A stretch of 45,299 bases of DNA, from positions 1 through 45,299 of the forward strand of contig JARYLU010000023.1 in NCBI GenBank assembly GCA_029907475.1, written 5' to 3'. Of the stretch, positions 23,754 to 33,532 are shown piece after piece; position 1 is the stretch's first letter, and each line of letters begins with the position of its first letter. The position numbers and the translations under genes are program-made. The DNA is from Bacillota bacterium. Its GTDB lineage: Bacteria; Bacillota; DSM-12270; Thermacetogeniales; Thermacetogeniaceae. Under the pieces are notes generated by a model. That model worked only from the letters and a program-made list of their open reading frames with translations, made no database searches and was not told where the DNA came from.

Positions 23754-26579
23754 TTGTTCCGACCTCTTGAGCAGACATTTCTTGTACTGCTCTTATTACT
23801 GTTGGGGTTTCTTGGTTTGGAGTTTAATGTTTGTGAGGCTGGAACCTGGCAGTATGTTGATACTTCAACTGTAACTAACCGTACAAGAATAATGTGCGCG
23901 GGGTTGGATGGAGAAAGTTATTATGTCGCACGGGGAAGCGTTGTCTCAAAATATACATCAAGCGGCAAAACGTATTTACCTGCAATCCCCAGTACTTTAG
24001 AAATTACAGGCATTACCTTAGCTCCTGACGGCAGCCTTTGGGTTGGAGATAGAAACTGCAACATTTACAGATATAACGGAAGTGCTTGGGAGAATAAGGG
24101 ACGGCCGCTGTCACAGAGCAACGTAACATGTATTCCGGCTGTGACAAGTGCTGGTGAAGTATGGGTTGCTGCTCAGGATAGGGTATACCGCTGGACCGGA
24201 TCTTCCTGGCAGTACGTCTCGACCGGATATAGCGGAGATAGTTCAGTTATCGACTTTCTGGCCTCGCGTGATGGTAAGCTATTTTATCAAGTCGGTGCTG
24301 GTATTGGTACAAGTGTATGGAACAACGTTTCATGGACAAGCCATATCACTGAAACGGGAGCAAAATTCGCGTTAGATAACAATGGGGATGTATGGTTTGC
24401 GGGATATGATTACGAACACGCCGAGCTTAAGGTGGGAAAATACATAAATGGTTCTTTTCAAGTTAATGTTATTCGTAGTTTTTTTGGAGGAAACATAAGA
24501 AGTCTTACTTTCGGTAGGGGAAACTTGCTCTTTTTAGGATGTGATAACGGGATTTATGTTCTAACTTGCGACAATAATCTAGTGCAATTAAGTTCTGAAG
24601 ATAGCTCTCCATTCGTAGCACTTAAAGACGGAAGCCTGATTGTAAACCGTGGTGGTCTCGGGCTTTACAAGTACAACTACGATTTCCAAGCAGCACCGGC
24701 GCCAAACGGCCCCACTGGCCAGCTGGTAGTTGATCCGCGGTCCGGCGATGGATTTGAATTACGGCATACTGTTGTAGAAGGCAGCAATGACGGTTCAAAC
24801 TTTTCAGAAGTTGGTATTTCTAGTAACGGAAGTAATGTCGTAGTAACTCCGACCGGAACAACGTACTGGGTTAGGACGCGAGAAAGCTATGTACCCGGGC
24901 CAGTTGGGCCAGTATATACACGCTACAGCAATGTGGTGCAGATACCCACGGTACAGGCTCCCTCCGTTGTAGTGGAAACGGGGAGGGTTACCTGGGACGC
25001 TGCCCGCGGTCGCTCCTGGACGAAGCTGACCTTCCCGACCACGAATGCCACGGGGTATAAACTCCACATCTTCGACGGCAATGCCTACCGCACTAAAGAC
25101 TTGGGCAACGTCACCTCCTGGGACAGCAGGACGGCAAAGATTTTTCCGTACCCGGGGGATCTCCCGGAGAACAATACCATTTCAACCGATCCTTTTCGCT
25201 GGAACGGCTCCGGCCTCGACTTCGAGGATACTGCAAGGCGCCTTTACCGGAGCACTGTAGGTACTTACTACGATGATCGTGACAACTACTGGTTCCGTGT
25301 AACCGCATACAATCAGTGGATGGAAACGGACTTCAACGCGTCGTCTGCGATAAAGGCACCGACATTTTCCAACGCCACCGACGCCCAGCAGCCGACTGGC
25401 TCTTGCGGTGCTACGTCGCGGGAGGGCCTGGAGAAGACCTATGACCCGAACATCAGGGTGGCCGTTTCGGCGCAGGACGCCCTCTCCGGCGTGTGGAAGG
25501 TGGAGCTCTCCAACGACGGGGTTTCTTATACCCAGGTGTACACGGCTAACAAGACTGCCGACGGCGGCACCGGGGTCTCGAGTTACTCCAACACTTTCGA
25601 TTGGACCGTACCGCTCGGTGCCGGGACCAAGGTCGTCTACGTCCGGATAACGGACGCCGTTGACAACCAGAAGGTGGTTACGGACACCGTAGCTCTGGCG
25701 GAGGACATGCTTTCCCCGTCCGTGACCCTCTCCATCAACGGCGGCGCGGAGTCGACGACCAGCGCGACCGTCACCCTGACGCTGACCGCGCAGGACAACA
25801 CTTCCACCACTTCGCAGATGCAGATGAGATTCAGCAACGACGGCAACATCTGGTCCCCGTGGGAGCCGTTCCAGCAGACGAAGAGCTGGAACCTGACAGA
25901 TGCTACCTACGGCGGCACCTCCTCCGCCGGGATCAAGAAGGTCTACGCCCAGGTGTGCGACCAGGCCCAGAACGTGGCCCTGGCCGTGGACGACATCGGC
26001 TACAACCCGACACCCCCGAGCGGGAGCGTAAGCATTGTCGGCGGTTCCTCTGGCACCTGGAACGGTCAGCCCGCGCTGTTCACGAACCAGGACGCTCCGA
26101 CCTTGAGCCTCAGCTACTCCGGCGCTTCCCAGGTGCGGTTCGACCCGGGGACGGGCGTCTGGGGCGACTGGGAGAGCTACGCCAGCCAGAAGACCGTCTA
26201 TCTGGTGAAATCCCAGGGGGCCTGCCGTCTGCGCGTGCAGGTGAAGGACAGCTACGGCGTGGCCGCGGCCCTGCAGGAGTTCATTGTCGTGGTTGACCCG
26301 GCGCCGTCGGTGATCACCACTCTGCGCGGTCTGAACGGAGCCACGGCAACCAGAACATCCTCGGCCATGCTGGAAATCACTGCTTCCGACAACCTGCCCG
26401 GCACCTTGCAGTATAGATACCAGGTAAACGGCGGAACCTGGTCTTCCTGGGCCAACCTGACCGGAAGCACCATCTCCGTTTCCGGCCTGGCGTCTGGAGC
26501 GAACCGGATTACGGTCGAGGTAAAGGATGCGGCAGGAAACGCCGCACAAAAGAGCCTGACGATGTTTAAAGTAGCGTGA
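23754..26579 (+). CDS. Large secreted propeller/Ig-like surface protein, phase-variable
   Basis: 941 residues counting from TTG 23754; the frame has no other start upstream, and the true start is probably ATG 23659 in another phase. A signal peptide is clear (LVLLLLLLGFLGLEFNVCEA). Residues ~30-310 look like a beta-propeller (repeated DGSLWVGDRNCNIYRYNGS-like units). After ~390 come Ig/fibronectin-like modules with DNTS..QMQMRFSNDG and a last module starting VITTLRGLNGATATR. The first ~1.2 kb is AT-richer than the rest, suggesting an exchanged N-terminal region. No sorting signal seen. Likely an adhesin or pilus-associated protein (inference from place and fold). A terminator follows. Confidence 0.72.
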   Translation: MFRPLEQTFLVLLLLLLGFLGLEFNVCEAGTWQYVDTSTVTNRTRIMCAGLDGESYYVARGSVVSKYTSSGKTYLPAIPSTLEITGITLAPDGSLWVGDRNCNIYRYNGSAWENKGRPLSQSNVTCIPAVTSAGEVWVAAQDRVYRWTGSSWQYVSTGYSGDSSVIDFLASRDGKLFYQVGAGIGTSVWNNVSWTSHITETGAKFALDNNGDVWFAGYDYEHAELKVGKYINGSFQVNVIRSFFGGNIRSLTFGRGNLLFLGCDNGIYVLTCDNNLVQLSSEDSSPFVALKDGSLIVNRGGLGLYKYNYDFQAAPAPNGPTGQLVVDPRSGDGFELRHTVVEGSNDGSNFSEVGISSNGSNVVVTPTGTTYWVRTRESYVPGPVGPVYTRYSNVVQIPTVQAPSVVVETGRVTWDAARGRSWTKLTFPTTNATGYKLHIFDGNAYRTKDLGNVTSWDSRTAKIFPYPGDLPENNTISTDPFRWNGSGLDFEDTARRLYRSTVGTYYDDRDNYWFRVTAYNQWMETDFNASSAIKAPTFSNATDAQQPTGSCGATSREGLEKTYDPNIRVAVSAQDALSGVWKVELSNDGVSYTQVYTANKTADGGTGVSSYSNTFDWTVPLGAGTKVVYVRITDAVDNQKVVTDTVALAEDMLSPSVTLSINGGAESTTSATVTLTLTAQDNTSTTSQMQMRFSNDGNIWSPWEPFQQTKSWNLTDATYGGTSSAGIKKVYAQVCDQAQNVALAVDDIGYNPTPPSGSVSIVGGSSGTWNGQPALFTNQDAPTLSLSYSGASQVRFDPGTGVWGDWESYASQKTVYLVKSQGACRLRVQVKDSYGVAAALQEFIVVVDPAPSVITTLRGLNGATATRTSSAMLEITASDNLPGTLQYRYQVNGGTWSSWANLTGSTISVSGLASGANRITVEVKDAAGNAAQKSLTMFKVA

Positions 26580-26600
26580 CAGTTTGCGAACTATGAAAAA

Positions 26601-26637
26601 CCCCGGCTTCTTACAAGAGCCGGGGCTTCTTTTTTTT
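26601..26637 (+). terminator. Rho-independent terminator
   Basis: Stem CCCCGGCT/AGCCGGGG (8 bp), 9-base loop, then CTTCTTTTTTTT. Confidence 0.88.
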
Positions 26638-26664
26638 AAAAAGAAACCGAAAGGAGTGGTTGCC

Positions 26665-26913
26665 ATCCAGCCGTTGCCGGAGAATATTCCCGGACCAAAT
26701 ACTGATTTCGGAAACCTTCGTGTCGGAGACTTTGTAACCGTCCGCTGGAACAAGAAAGAAAGAAAGGAATCGCAGTTTTATAGTTACGGACGGGAGGGGA
26801 TCATTGTCCAGATAACTAAGAAGTTTATGGTTGTCAGAAGCCCAAACGGGTATAAGTTCTGCGTGGGGGTCCATCATCTCAGGTCGGGGACCGTTCTGAA
26901 GAAGGCGAGGTAG
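26665..26913 (+). CDS. Small hypothetical protein
   Basis: About 82 residues: beta-rich and basic, with a KOW/SH3-like feel (NLRVGDFVTVRWNKKERKE; REGIIVQITKKFMVVRSPNG), which would suit a small barrel. No family recognised. SD AAGGAG (26651-26656) overlaps the only canonical start (GTG 26656). The well-spaced codon is ATC 26665, another candidate near-cognate start. Lies just beyond the terminator of the surface-protein gene. Confidence 0.5.
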   Translation: MQPLPENIPGPNTDFGNLRVGDFVTVRWNKKERKESQFYSYGREGIIVQITKKFMVVRSPNGYKFCVGVHHLRSGTVLKKAR

Positions 26914-27089
26914 AGGTGCGCCGGCTCAAAGGCGTTCTTCTTTCTTCTTCTCTGCTCGACCTTCTTATGCTCAACTTTCGCCTGTGCCCGGTCCCTGCCC
27001 CTGCTCGGTACAGGACGTGCCCGCCTTGACCGAACGCTTTCTAGAATCGACCGGGGCGTTCTCAATGAAAAAGCACAAGGTTAACGAAG

Positions 27090-27116
27090 GCCCCGGCCTG
27101 TACTGTACCGGGGCTT
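27090..27116. terminator. Hairpin between convergent genes, possible weak terminator
   Basis: 7-bp stem GCCCCGG/CCGGGGC with 11-base loop, no good T tract on either side. It lies between the rightward gene ending at 26913 and the leftward toxin gene ending at 27124. The stretch 26914-27090 between them holds no convincing gene, only a pyrimidine-rich hydrophobic frame without a start. Confidence 0.4.
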
Positions 27117-27123
27117 ATCTGCT

Positions 27124-27348
27124 TCAAAGAGACTCCCAAAATTCTTTTTCAGTTATCTTCAGTTGTTTTTTGAGAATCCTCTGCCACAACTGCTTCGGAA
27201 TTTCTTTGTGAACAGCGCGGCTCACCTTCGTCATGAGCACGGTTCCGTCGGCCAGGACCTTCTCGTAGTACCAGTGGTCGGTACTCCTGACCAGCACCCA
27301 GCCGTTCTTTTCGCAGTACCGCTTCAGATCTCCGAACTTGGGAGGCAT
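27124..27348 (-). CDS. HicA-like toxin of a toxin-antitoxin pair
   Basis: 74 residues from ATG 27348. It matches small double-stranded-RNA-binding-fold toxins: FGDLKRYCEKNGWVLVRSTD, then HWYYEKVLADGTVLMTKVS and a C-terminal basic helix (IPKQLWQRILKKQLKI). The usual HicA Gly-x-His is RSTDHWYY here. HicA proteins cleave mRNA. The start codon lies one base after the antitoxin stop (TAA-A-ATG), so translation is coupled. The antitoxin gene comes first, unlike classic hicAB. Confidence 0.65.
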   Translation of the reverse strand: MPPKFGDLKRYCEKNGWVLVRSTDHWYYEKVLADGTVLMTKVSRAVHKEIPKQLWQRILKKQLKITEKEFWESL

Positions 27349-27349
27349 T

Positions 27350-27769
27350 TTAGATCTCCAGCAGGCTCCGAATTTCTTCGTCGCTGTTGCAGAGCAGTAC
27401 GCGCAGGATATACGGGAAGTGCGCCCGCCGGTTGGGAGCGTTAATAAAAAGTTGCGAGCGTTCGAGATAGTCCAGGGCATAGAACTTCAGGTCCCGAACC
27501 AGTTCCTGCGCGGCTTCTTCCACCGTCCGGCCGTTGGCGTAAAGTTCAAGCTCATCCAGGGCCAGGGTGACAGATCCGTCCTCTTCCTGGATGACCTCCG
27601 GTTTAAGCTTGTACTTTTCCAGGAGCAGCTTCTGGAGATCGGCCCGCAGGACCAGGACTTCTTCCGCCTGCCTGCGCCTGATGATCACCGGCCGGTAGTG
27701 ATTGAAAACCTTGCTGTACAGAGTCGAAAAGTCGCCGCGAGCTTCGGTAAACTTCAATTCTTCCAGCAT
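27350..27769 (-). CDS. Antitoxin, Phd/YefM-like N-terminus
   Basis: 139 residues from ATG 27769, six bases after AAGAGGTG (ATG 27775 and GTG 27778 also in frame). The first ~50 residues resemble prevent-host-death antitoxins: TEARGDFSTLYSKVFNHYRP then VIIRRRQAEEVLVLRADLQ. The C-terminal half has a HicB-like strand-helix pattern (GSVTLALDELELYANGRTVE EAAQELVRDL). Such antitoxins bind their promoter and neutralise the toxin. Its start region overlaps that of the divergent gene at 27846, so any autoregulation would also cover that promoter. Confidence 0.65.
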   Translation of the reverse strand: MLEELKFTEARGDFSTLYSKVFNHYRPVIIRRRQAEEVLVLRADLQKLLLEKYKLKPEVIQEEDGSVTLALDELELYANGRTVEEAAQELVRDLKFYALDYLERSQLFINAPNRRAHFPYILRVLLCNSDEEIRSLLEI

Positions 27770-27845
27770 CAGCATCACCTCTTACCTTCATGATAGCACA
27801 ACTGTGCAGAATGTGCAGATTGAATTTTCAAGGGAGTGGTTTCTT

Positions 27846-28568
27846 CTGAACAAAAAGCTGTTCGTCGTGGTACTCTGCGCCGTCTTGCTTCCGGTTGTCT
27901 TTGCCGCCTGGCAGGCGAGCAGGCGCGTTCCCATCGCCCGGACAGCCGGAAACTTTCTGGGCGCCGTTGTCTCGGGGGACGCGGAGCGGGCGGGCAAACT
28001 CTCTGCCGGTTCCGCCGCCTGGCGCGCGAAAAACGCCGGGCAGCCCGTCGCCGCCGAAGTTGCCGATATCCGGATTTCCGTTCCCAACGTGGGAAGAGAT
28101 TGGGCTGAGGCGTCGGCGTTCGTCGAGTTCGTTCTGCGGGACGGATCTCACGACGCCGGATGGTACAAGCTTGAACTGGTGCGCAAAAACGGCTGGAAGG
28201 TTGCGTCGGTATCAGAAGCAACCCCCTGGCCGTCCGGGCTGTGGAGCTTCGCTGGAAAAAAGGACGCGCAGGAGGCGAAAGAAACGCTTGCTTCGTATCT
28301 GAGGAACCTGGCTGAAAACCGCTACCAGGAGGCCGGAAAATATCTGTGCGGCCCTGCCCGGCAGGCGCACGAAAAGGGCGCTGGTGTTCTCGAAAAGGCT
28401 CCGTTGTTCAGGCGTATCGAGAGCGTCAACGTCGCCCCGGTCTGGCGAAAAGGAAACATAATGGTCTGCCGGGCGGAGTACAAAATCGACGGCAGGCAGG
28501 TAAGCGTGCTGGTAAGGTTTTTGAAGCTGCAGGATGGCTGGCATATACTTGGTGTTTCACAGGGCTGA
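27846..28568 (+). CDS. Exported or membrane-anchored protein of unknown function
   Basis: 240 residues from CTG 27846, six bases after AAGGGAGTGG; this gives M-NKKLFVVVLCAVLLPVVF, a textbook signal/anchor start. The alternative GTG 27813 has no SD and adds a poor leader. Two similar ~90-residue modules follow, each with a helix then strands (ARTAGNFLGAVVSGDAERAG...DGSHDAGWYKLELVRKNGWK; LASYLRNLAENRYQEAGKYL...VLVRFLKLQDGWHILGVS), resembling DUF4878/NTF2-like lumenal folds. It probably acts outside the cytoplasm. Confidence 0.55.
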   Translation: MNKKLFVVVLCAVLLPVVFAAWQASRRVPIARTAGNFLGAVVSGDAERAGKLSAGSAAWRAKNAGQPVAAEVADIRISVPNVGRDWAEASAFVEFVLRDGSHDAGWYKLELVRKNGWKVASVSEATPWPSGLWSFAGKKDAQEAKETLASYLRNLAENRYQEAGKYLCGPARQAHEKGAGVLEKAPLFRRIESVNVAPVWRKGNIMVCRAEYKIDGRQVSVLVRFLKLQDGWHILGVSQG

Positions 28569-28597
28569 ACATTTTCAGGAAAGAGGGGGAAATTTTC

Positions 28598-28843
28598 TTG
28601 CTTGACAGCGAAACAATCGATTTGCTTCCGCAATTCCTATCGACTGTTGCTGATTTAGGTTTTTCGCAAGAACATACGGAAGAAGAAGATTGTTTGGTGT
28701 TTACAAAAAAACAGCCGATAAAAATGGAACTTTTGGTTTTCCCGAAGCTGGGTATCTGGCTGTTATCGGGCGACGATGACCTAGACGGCGATGGAAACTT
28801 TAATGACTGGAACGTTCTGGAGGCGATTGTGACAGAGGCGTAA
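28598..28843 (+). CDS. Small acidic hypothetical protein
   Basis: 81 residues from TTG 28598 with AAAGAGGGGG upstream. Acidic C-terminus (SGDDDLDGDGNFNDWNV) that could bind calcium; no transmembrane segment. No family recognised. Lies between the exported protein at 27846 and the GA-tract surface protein. Confidence 0.45.
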   Translation: MLDSETIDLLPQFLSTVADLGFSQEHTEEEDCLVFTKKQPIKMELLVFPKLGIWLLSGDDDLDGDGNFNDWNVLEAIVTEA

Positions 28844-28900
28844 CAAGGTTTCCCTGGATAAGGAACGCCCTGGTATAAATCAAAAACTAAAGGAGAGTGA

Positions 28901-30478
<1,578 letters not shown>

Positions 30479-30548
30479 AAAGTTATATAAAGTTTCTGAT
30501 AACTTCTCTTCTGATTATTCATCTGATTATTCAAAGGAGGGCATTCCG

Positions 30549-30791
30549 TTGCGCTTGACAGATCTGATAAATACTTTGCAGACCGTCAGGAACGCAGGCT
30601 TTGACGGGAGGGCAGTCTACGGAGCATTCATGGTCACCGCCCCCTCGGGGAAAATCGAAGTATTTTCGCTAGATGATTTAACCGAACTGGCCGGCTTCAT
30701 CCGGCAGAAACCGAACAACCCTGGCATAATCCTTGAGGACAAATGGCGCGCCAGAAAAACGGCTCCGGCAGCCGCGAGAACAGGGGGCTGA
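30549..30791 (+). CDS. Small hypothetical protein
   Basis: 80 residues from TTG 30549 with SD AAAGGAGGG. Short alpha/beta protein (LTDLINTLQTVRNAGFDGRA; KIEVFSLDDLTELAGFIRQK) with a basic Ala-rich tail. No family recognised. It lies three bases upstream of the next surface-protein gene, probably in the same transcript. Confidence 0.5.
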   Translation: MRLTDLINTLQTVRNAGFDGRAVYGAFMVTAPSGKIEVFSLDDLTELAGFIRQKPNNPGIILEDKWRARKTAPAAARTGG

Positions 30792-30794
30792 GCT

Positions 30795-33035
30795 GTGCAA
30801 AATTGCTTTAAAAAGGGTTGGAAAAAGCCGAGGGATAGATTGATATGTCCCCCAAAATTTTCACTGGTTCTAGGTGCATTTTTGGCGCTTTTGGGAGTAT
30901 TTGTCGCAGCCGGGTATGTGCTTGCGGCTTCCTGGGGCTACAAAATTACCGTCTCCGATACCCCCTCCACAATCGACTTCACGAAAACATCCGCAGTTAT
31001 CGACACCACCTTAAACGAGATCCGGCTCCCGAAGTATGCTCCCAAAGTGGCCGCCTTCTGGAACGACGAATATTTAGATTATATTGTGCTTACGCAGGAC
31101 GGTGTAATTCATTACTCTTTTGATGGAAGCCAGATGGTCGCCAATCCAGTTGCGAGCGTATCCGGTGTGTCAAATCCCCTGGCCGCATTCACTTCCGGTG
31201 ATTATCCCGACGTGATTGTAGCCGATGGAAGCCGGAACCAAATAACTCACTATTCCTTCACCGGATCGGAGATGGCCGAAAACCCGGCCCTTTCTGTTAC
31301 CGGACTCACGGGGGTTGTAAGCGTTGGATCTCGTGATGTTGACTTGGCCGCCCTGACCGGCGGCAAAATCGAATACTACGGCTGGGACGGGTCCAGCATG
31401 GTCAATATCCCGGCTCTGTCCGTAGAGACGGGGTTAACCAACCCGATAGACTTCGCTCTCTTCGACAGCTACGACATGATCGTACTGGACGGGAACCAGG
31501 CCCGGTATTACAACTCGGGAACTGAGAATCCGGCTCTGGCGATCACCGGCCTGACCGCTCCGAAGGCCGTGGCCGTGGCGGACGGGAGAAACGTTGCCAT
31601 CGTGGACGGCACTCAGGTGAAACACTATACTTTCGACGGCTCAGGCTTCAGTTATAATTCTGCTCTTTCGGTAACTTCCGGCCTCAGCGCCCCCACGTGC
31701 GTCGCCCTGCGCCCGGGAACTTACGACCGGCTCATCGTGGACGAGGATAATGTCCGCTACTACATGTGGGACGGCTCGCAACTGGTCTACAACGCCCAGC
31801 TTTCGGTTACGGTATCGGGTCTTCAGAACATGGGGAGCTACGCTTCAAGCGCATCTGCTCAATCCTTGGGCAGGGACCCGGGCAGCAGCGTTACCTACGT
31901 CCGGGTACGCGCGTACCACGTCCTGCCTGACGGAACATCTGTAACTTGGTCGGTCACGGCGGACGGGACGAACTGGGTCAAGAAGTGGCGCGTCCGGGGG
32001 GTTCCTGGAGGCGCGACCGCGTGCGAAATCTCGAACGACAACGGCCAGACCTGGAACTCCATCGGGAATGCTTCGCAGGCTTCCCCGGCGGTCAGCAGGG
32101 AGGAGCTATGGGTCCAGGTTCCTGCCGGCAGGTCCGTGAGGTGGAAGGCGGAGCTTGCGACAACCAATCCGAACTACACTCCGAAAATCAAAGCTCCAAA
32201 TCCCGGAGTTGACAATGCGGTCGTTCTGGAAACTGACAACAAACCCATTCCGCCGGTCATTTCGACGCCGGGCACGTGCTACACCACGACGACCCCCACG
32301 TTCACCTGGACGTTTTCGGACCCCGACCCGGGAGACTATCAAACCGCCTACCAGGTGCTCATCAAGCGCAAGTCCGATGGGGCGCTGGTTTATGACTCTG
32401 GGAAAGTTTTATCTTCCCAGACTCAGTTCAAGGTGCCGACCAGCGCGGACCCGGCCGTTCCAGGACCGCTCTGGAGCTCGGGCGCGTACCAGTTCACCGT
32501 TCAGGCGCGGGTCTGGGACAGCATGGGGCTTCCCTCTGACTGGGGTCCGGCTGCCGACTTCTGCGTTATCGGCTTCGAGCGGCCCAGGATTAGGGAAATC
32601 GTCTCCGCTCCCGCAGGGCAGGCCAAACCTAACCCTGACGACCCGGCGACGCATATTATGATAACCGAAGGAATGGCGCAGACTCAGCTTCCCAAGACCA
32701 AGGCCGGGGGCAAAGTCGGCGTCCTGCTCGACTCGGTGGGGCCGCTTTCCACGTTCACGGCGCGGTTTCCGTACCTTTCGACCGAGGCCACCGTCGGCTC
32801 CGTCTCCGTCGTGGCGACGAACGGAACGAACCAGAGAAGGCTTATCGAGTTCTGGACGGACGCCAGCCTAGAGGTTTGCCCTTCCGGAACGCTCGTAAAA
32901 GGCGAATTCTCCGGCTCCGGAGCGGCAGGAGCGACGAACTTAAATCTCCCCCCGTACGCGGCGGGGGTGGTGGTAACGGAGGGGTCGGTATATTCGGACT
33001 GGTTTGTTGTACTGCAGGGGAGAAAAACCAATTAA
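30795..33035 (+). CDS. Secreted beta-propeller plus Ig-like surface protein
   Basis: 746 residues from GTG 30795. Basic N-terminus then a signal peptide (FSLVLGAFLALLGVFVAAGY, cleavage near LAAS). Residues ~60-350 contain about six ~45-residue blades with the pattern YSFDGSQMVANPVASVSG ... DVIVADGSRN. Residues ~355-470 have a discoidin/Ig-like look (VTWSVTADGTNWVKKWRV), followed by a fibronectin-III-like module (TPTFTWTFSDPDPGDYQTAY) and a final beta domain. No GA tract, so not switched like its neighbours. Probably exported and surface-located; no anchor motif visible. Confidence 0.7.
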   Translation: MQNCFKKGWKKPRDRLICPPKFSLVLGAFLALLGVFVAAGYVLAASWGYKITVSDTPSTIDFTKTSAVIDTTLNEIRLPKYAPKVAAFWNDEYLDYIVLTQDGVIHYSFDGSQMVANPVASVSGVSNPLAAFTSGDYPDVIVADGSRNQITHYSFTGSEMAENPALSVTGLTGVVSVGSRDVDLAALTGGKIEYYGWDGSSMVNIPALSVETGLTNPIDFALFDSYDMIVLDGNQARYYNSGTENPALAITGLTAPKAVAVADGRNVAIVDGTQVKHYTFDGSGFSYNSALSVTSGLSAPTCVALRPGTYDRLIVDEDNVRYYMWDGSQLVYNAQLSVTVSGLQNMGSYASSASAQSLGRDPGSSVTYVRVRAYHVLPDGTSVTWSVTADGTNWVKKWRVRGVPGGATACEISNDNGQTWNSIGNASQASPAVSREELWVQVPAGRSVRWKAELATTNPNYTPKIKAPNPGVDNAVVLETDNKPIPPVISTPGTCYTTTTPTFTWTFSDPDPGDYQTAYQVLIKRKSDGALVYDSGKVLSSQTQFKVPTSADPAVPGPLWSSGAYQFTVQARVWDSMGLPSDWGPAADFCVIGFERPRIREIVSAPAGQAKPNPDDPATHIMITEGMAQTQLPKTKAGGKVGVLLDSVGPLSTFTARFPYLSTEATVGSVSVVATNGTNQRRLIEFWTDASLEVCPSGTLVKGEFSGSGAAGATNLNLPPYAAGVVVTEGSVYSDWFVVLQGRKTN

Positions 33036-33213
33036 GAGGACACCGGCAGGGACGTGGCGGTTCTGGGCTGCCTCACCAGGTCCCGCCCTGCCGGACCGTC
33101 AGACGTGCTTCGGGTGATTTGCATTGTTCCGCTTGGGCCGTCCGCCCCGCGTCCTGCCATGTACTGATAAGCGAAGAGCTGCAGGTTGTATCTGCGGCTC
33201 TTTATTTTTTTTT
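33036..33213 (+). ncRNA. Structured intergenic segment with two hairpins
   Basis: A 9-bp perfect stem CCGGCAGGG (33043-33051) / CCCTGCCGG (33086-33094) sits right after the surface-protein stop. Downstream is the terminator at 33175. It could be a 3' UTR or a small RNA; no known family recognised. Confidence 0.3.
33175..33213 (+). terminator. Rho-independent terminator
   Basis: Stem AGAGCTGCAG/CTGCGGCTCT (one wobble), 7-base loop, then TTATTTTTTTTT. Confidence 0.85.
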
Positions 33214-33248
33214 GGTGCCAAAATTTTCTTGGAAAGGAAGGTTGCAAA

Positions 33249-33525
33249 GTGCGCAAGAAGGGTCTTGTTCTGGTTGTCGCCGCCGTCCTGGCACTTGCCT
33301 TAACCTTTCAGGCCGGATCGGTACGTTCTGCTAGTGCCCGGAAGCGACTATAAGCCTATAGCCAGTGTGGTAAAGCCTGGTAAGGGCGGTTACGCGCCGT
33401 TGGTTAGGGTCAAAGGCGCGCTGGTGTACATCCCGAGCCTGCGCGGGTTGGCGAAGGCCATTGTCGTGAAGGATGTAGAAATCGTGAAGCCGGGACCGAT
33501 AGTGCCGCTTCCGGCGCCCAAGTAG
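33249..33525 (+). pseudogene. Small secreted protein, apparently frameshifted
   Basis: GTG 33249 (SD GGAAAGGAAGG) opens a signal peptide (LVLVVAAVLALALTFQAGSV) that stops at 33353. A second frame, open from 33304 to 33525, carries a plausible mature part (YVLLVPGSDYKPIASVVKPG; GYAPLVRVKGALVYIPSLRG) but has no SD at its GTG 33334. Joining them near 33315-33325 with a one-base shift gives a ~90-residue secreted protein. Either a frameshift mutation, a sequencing error, or two small ORFs. Confidence 0.4.
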
Positions 33526-33532
33526 GTTCTCC

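Noticed and set aside
25182-26753. 523-codon minus-strand frame opposite the 23754 surface protein
   Set aside because: Shadow of GC-rich coding DNA, and it would cross the terminator at 26601.
26914-27065. Possible small secreted protein (hydrophobic frame with LLLCSTFLCSTFACA)
   Set aside because: No start codon in frame after the preceding TAG and no SD; probably pyrimidine-rich spacer DNA.
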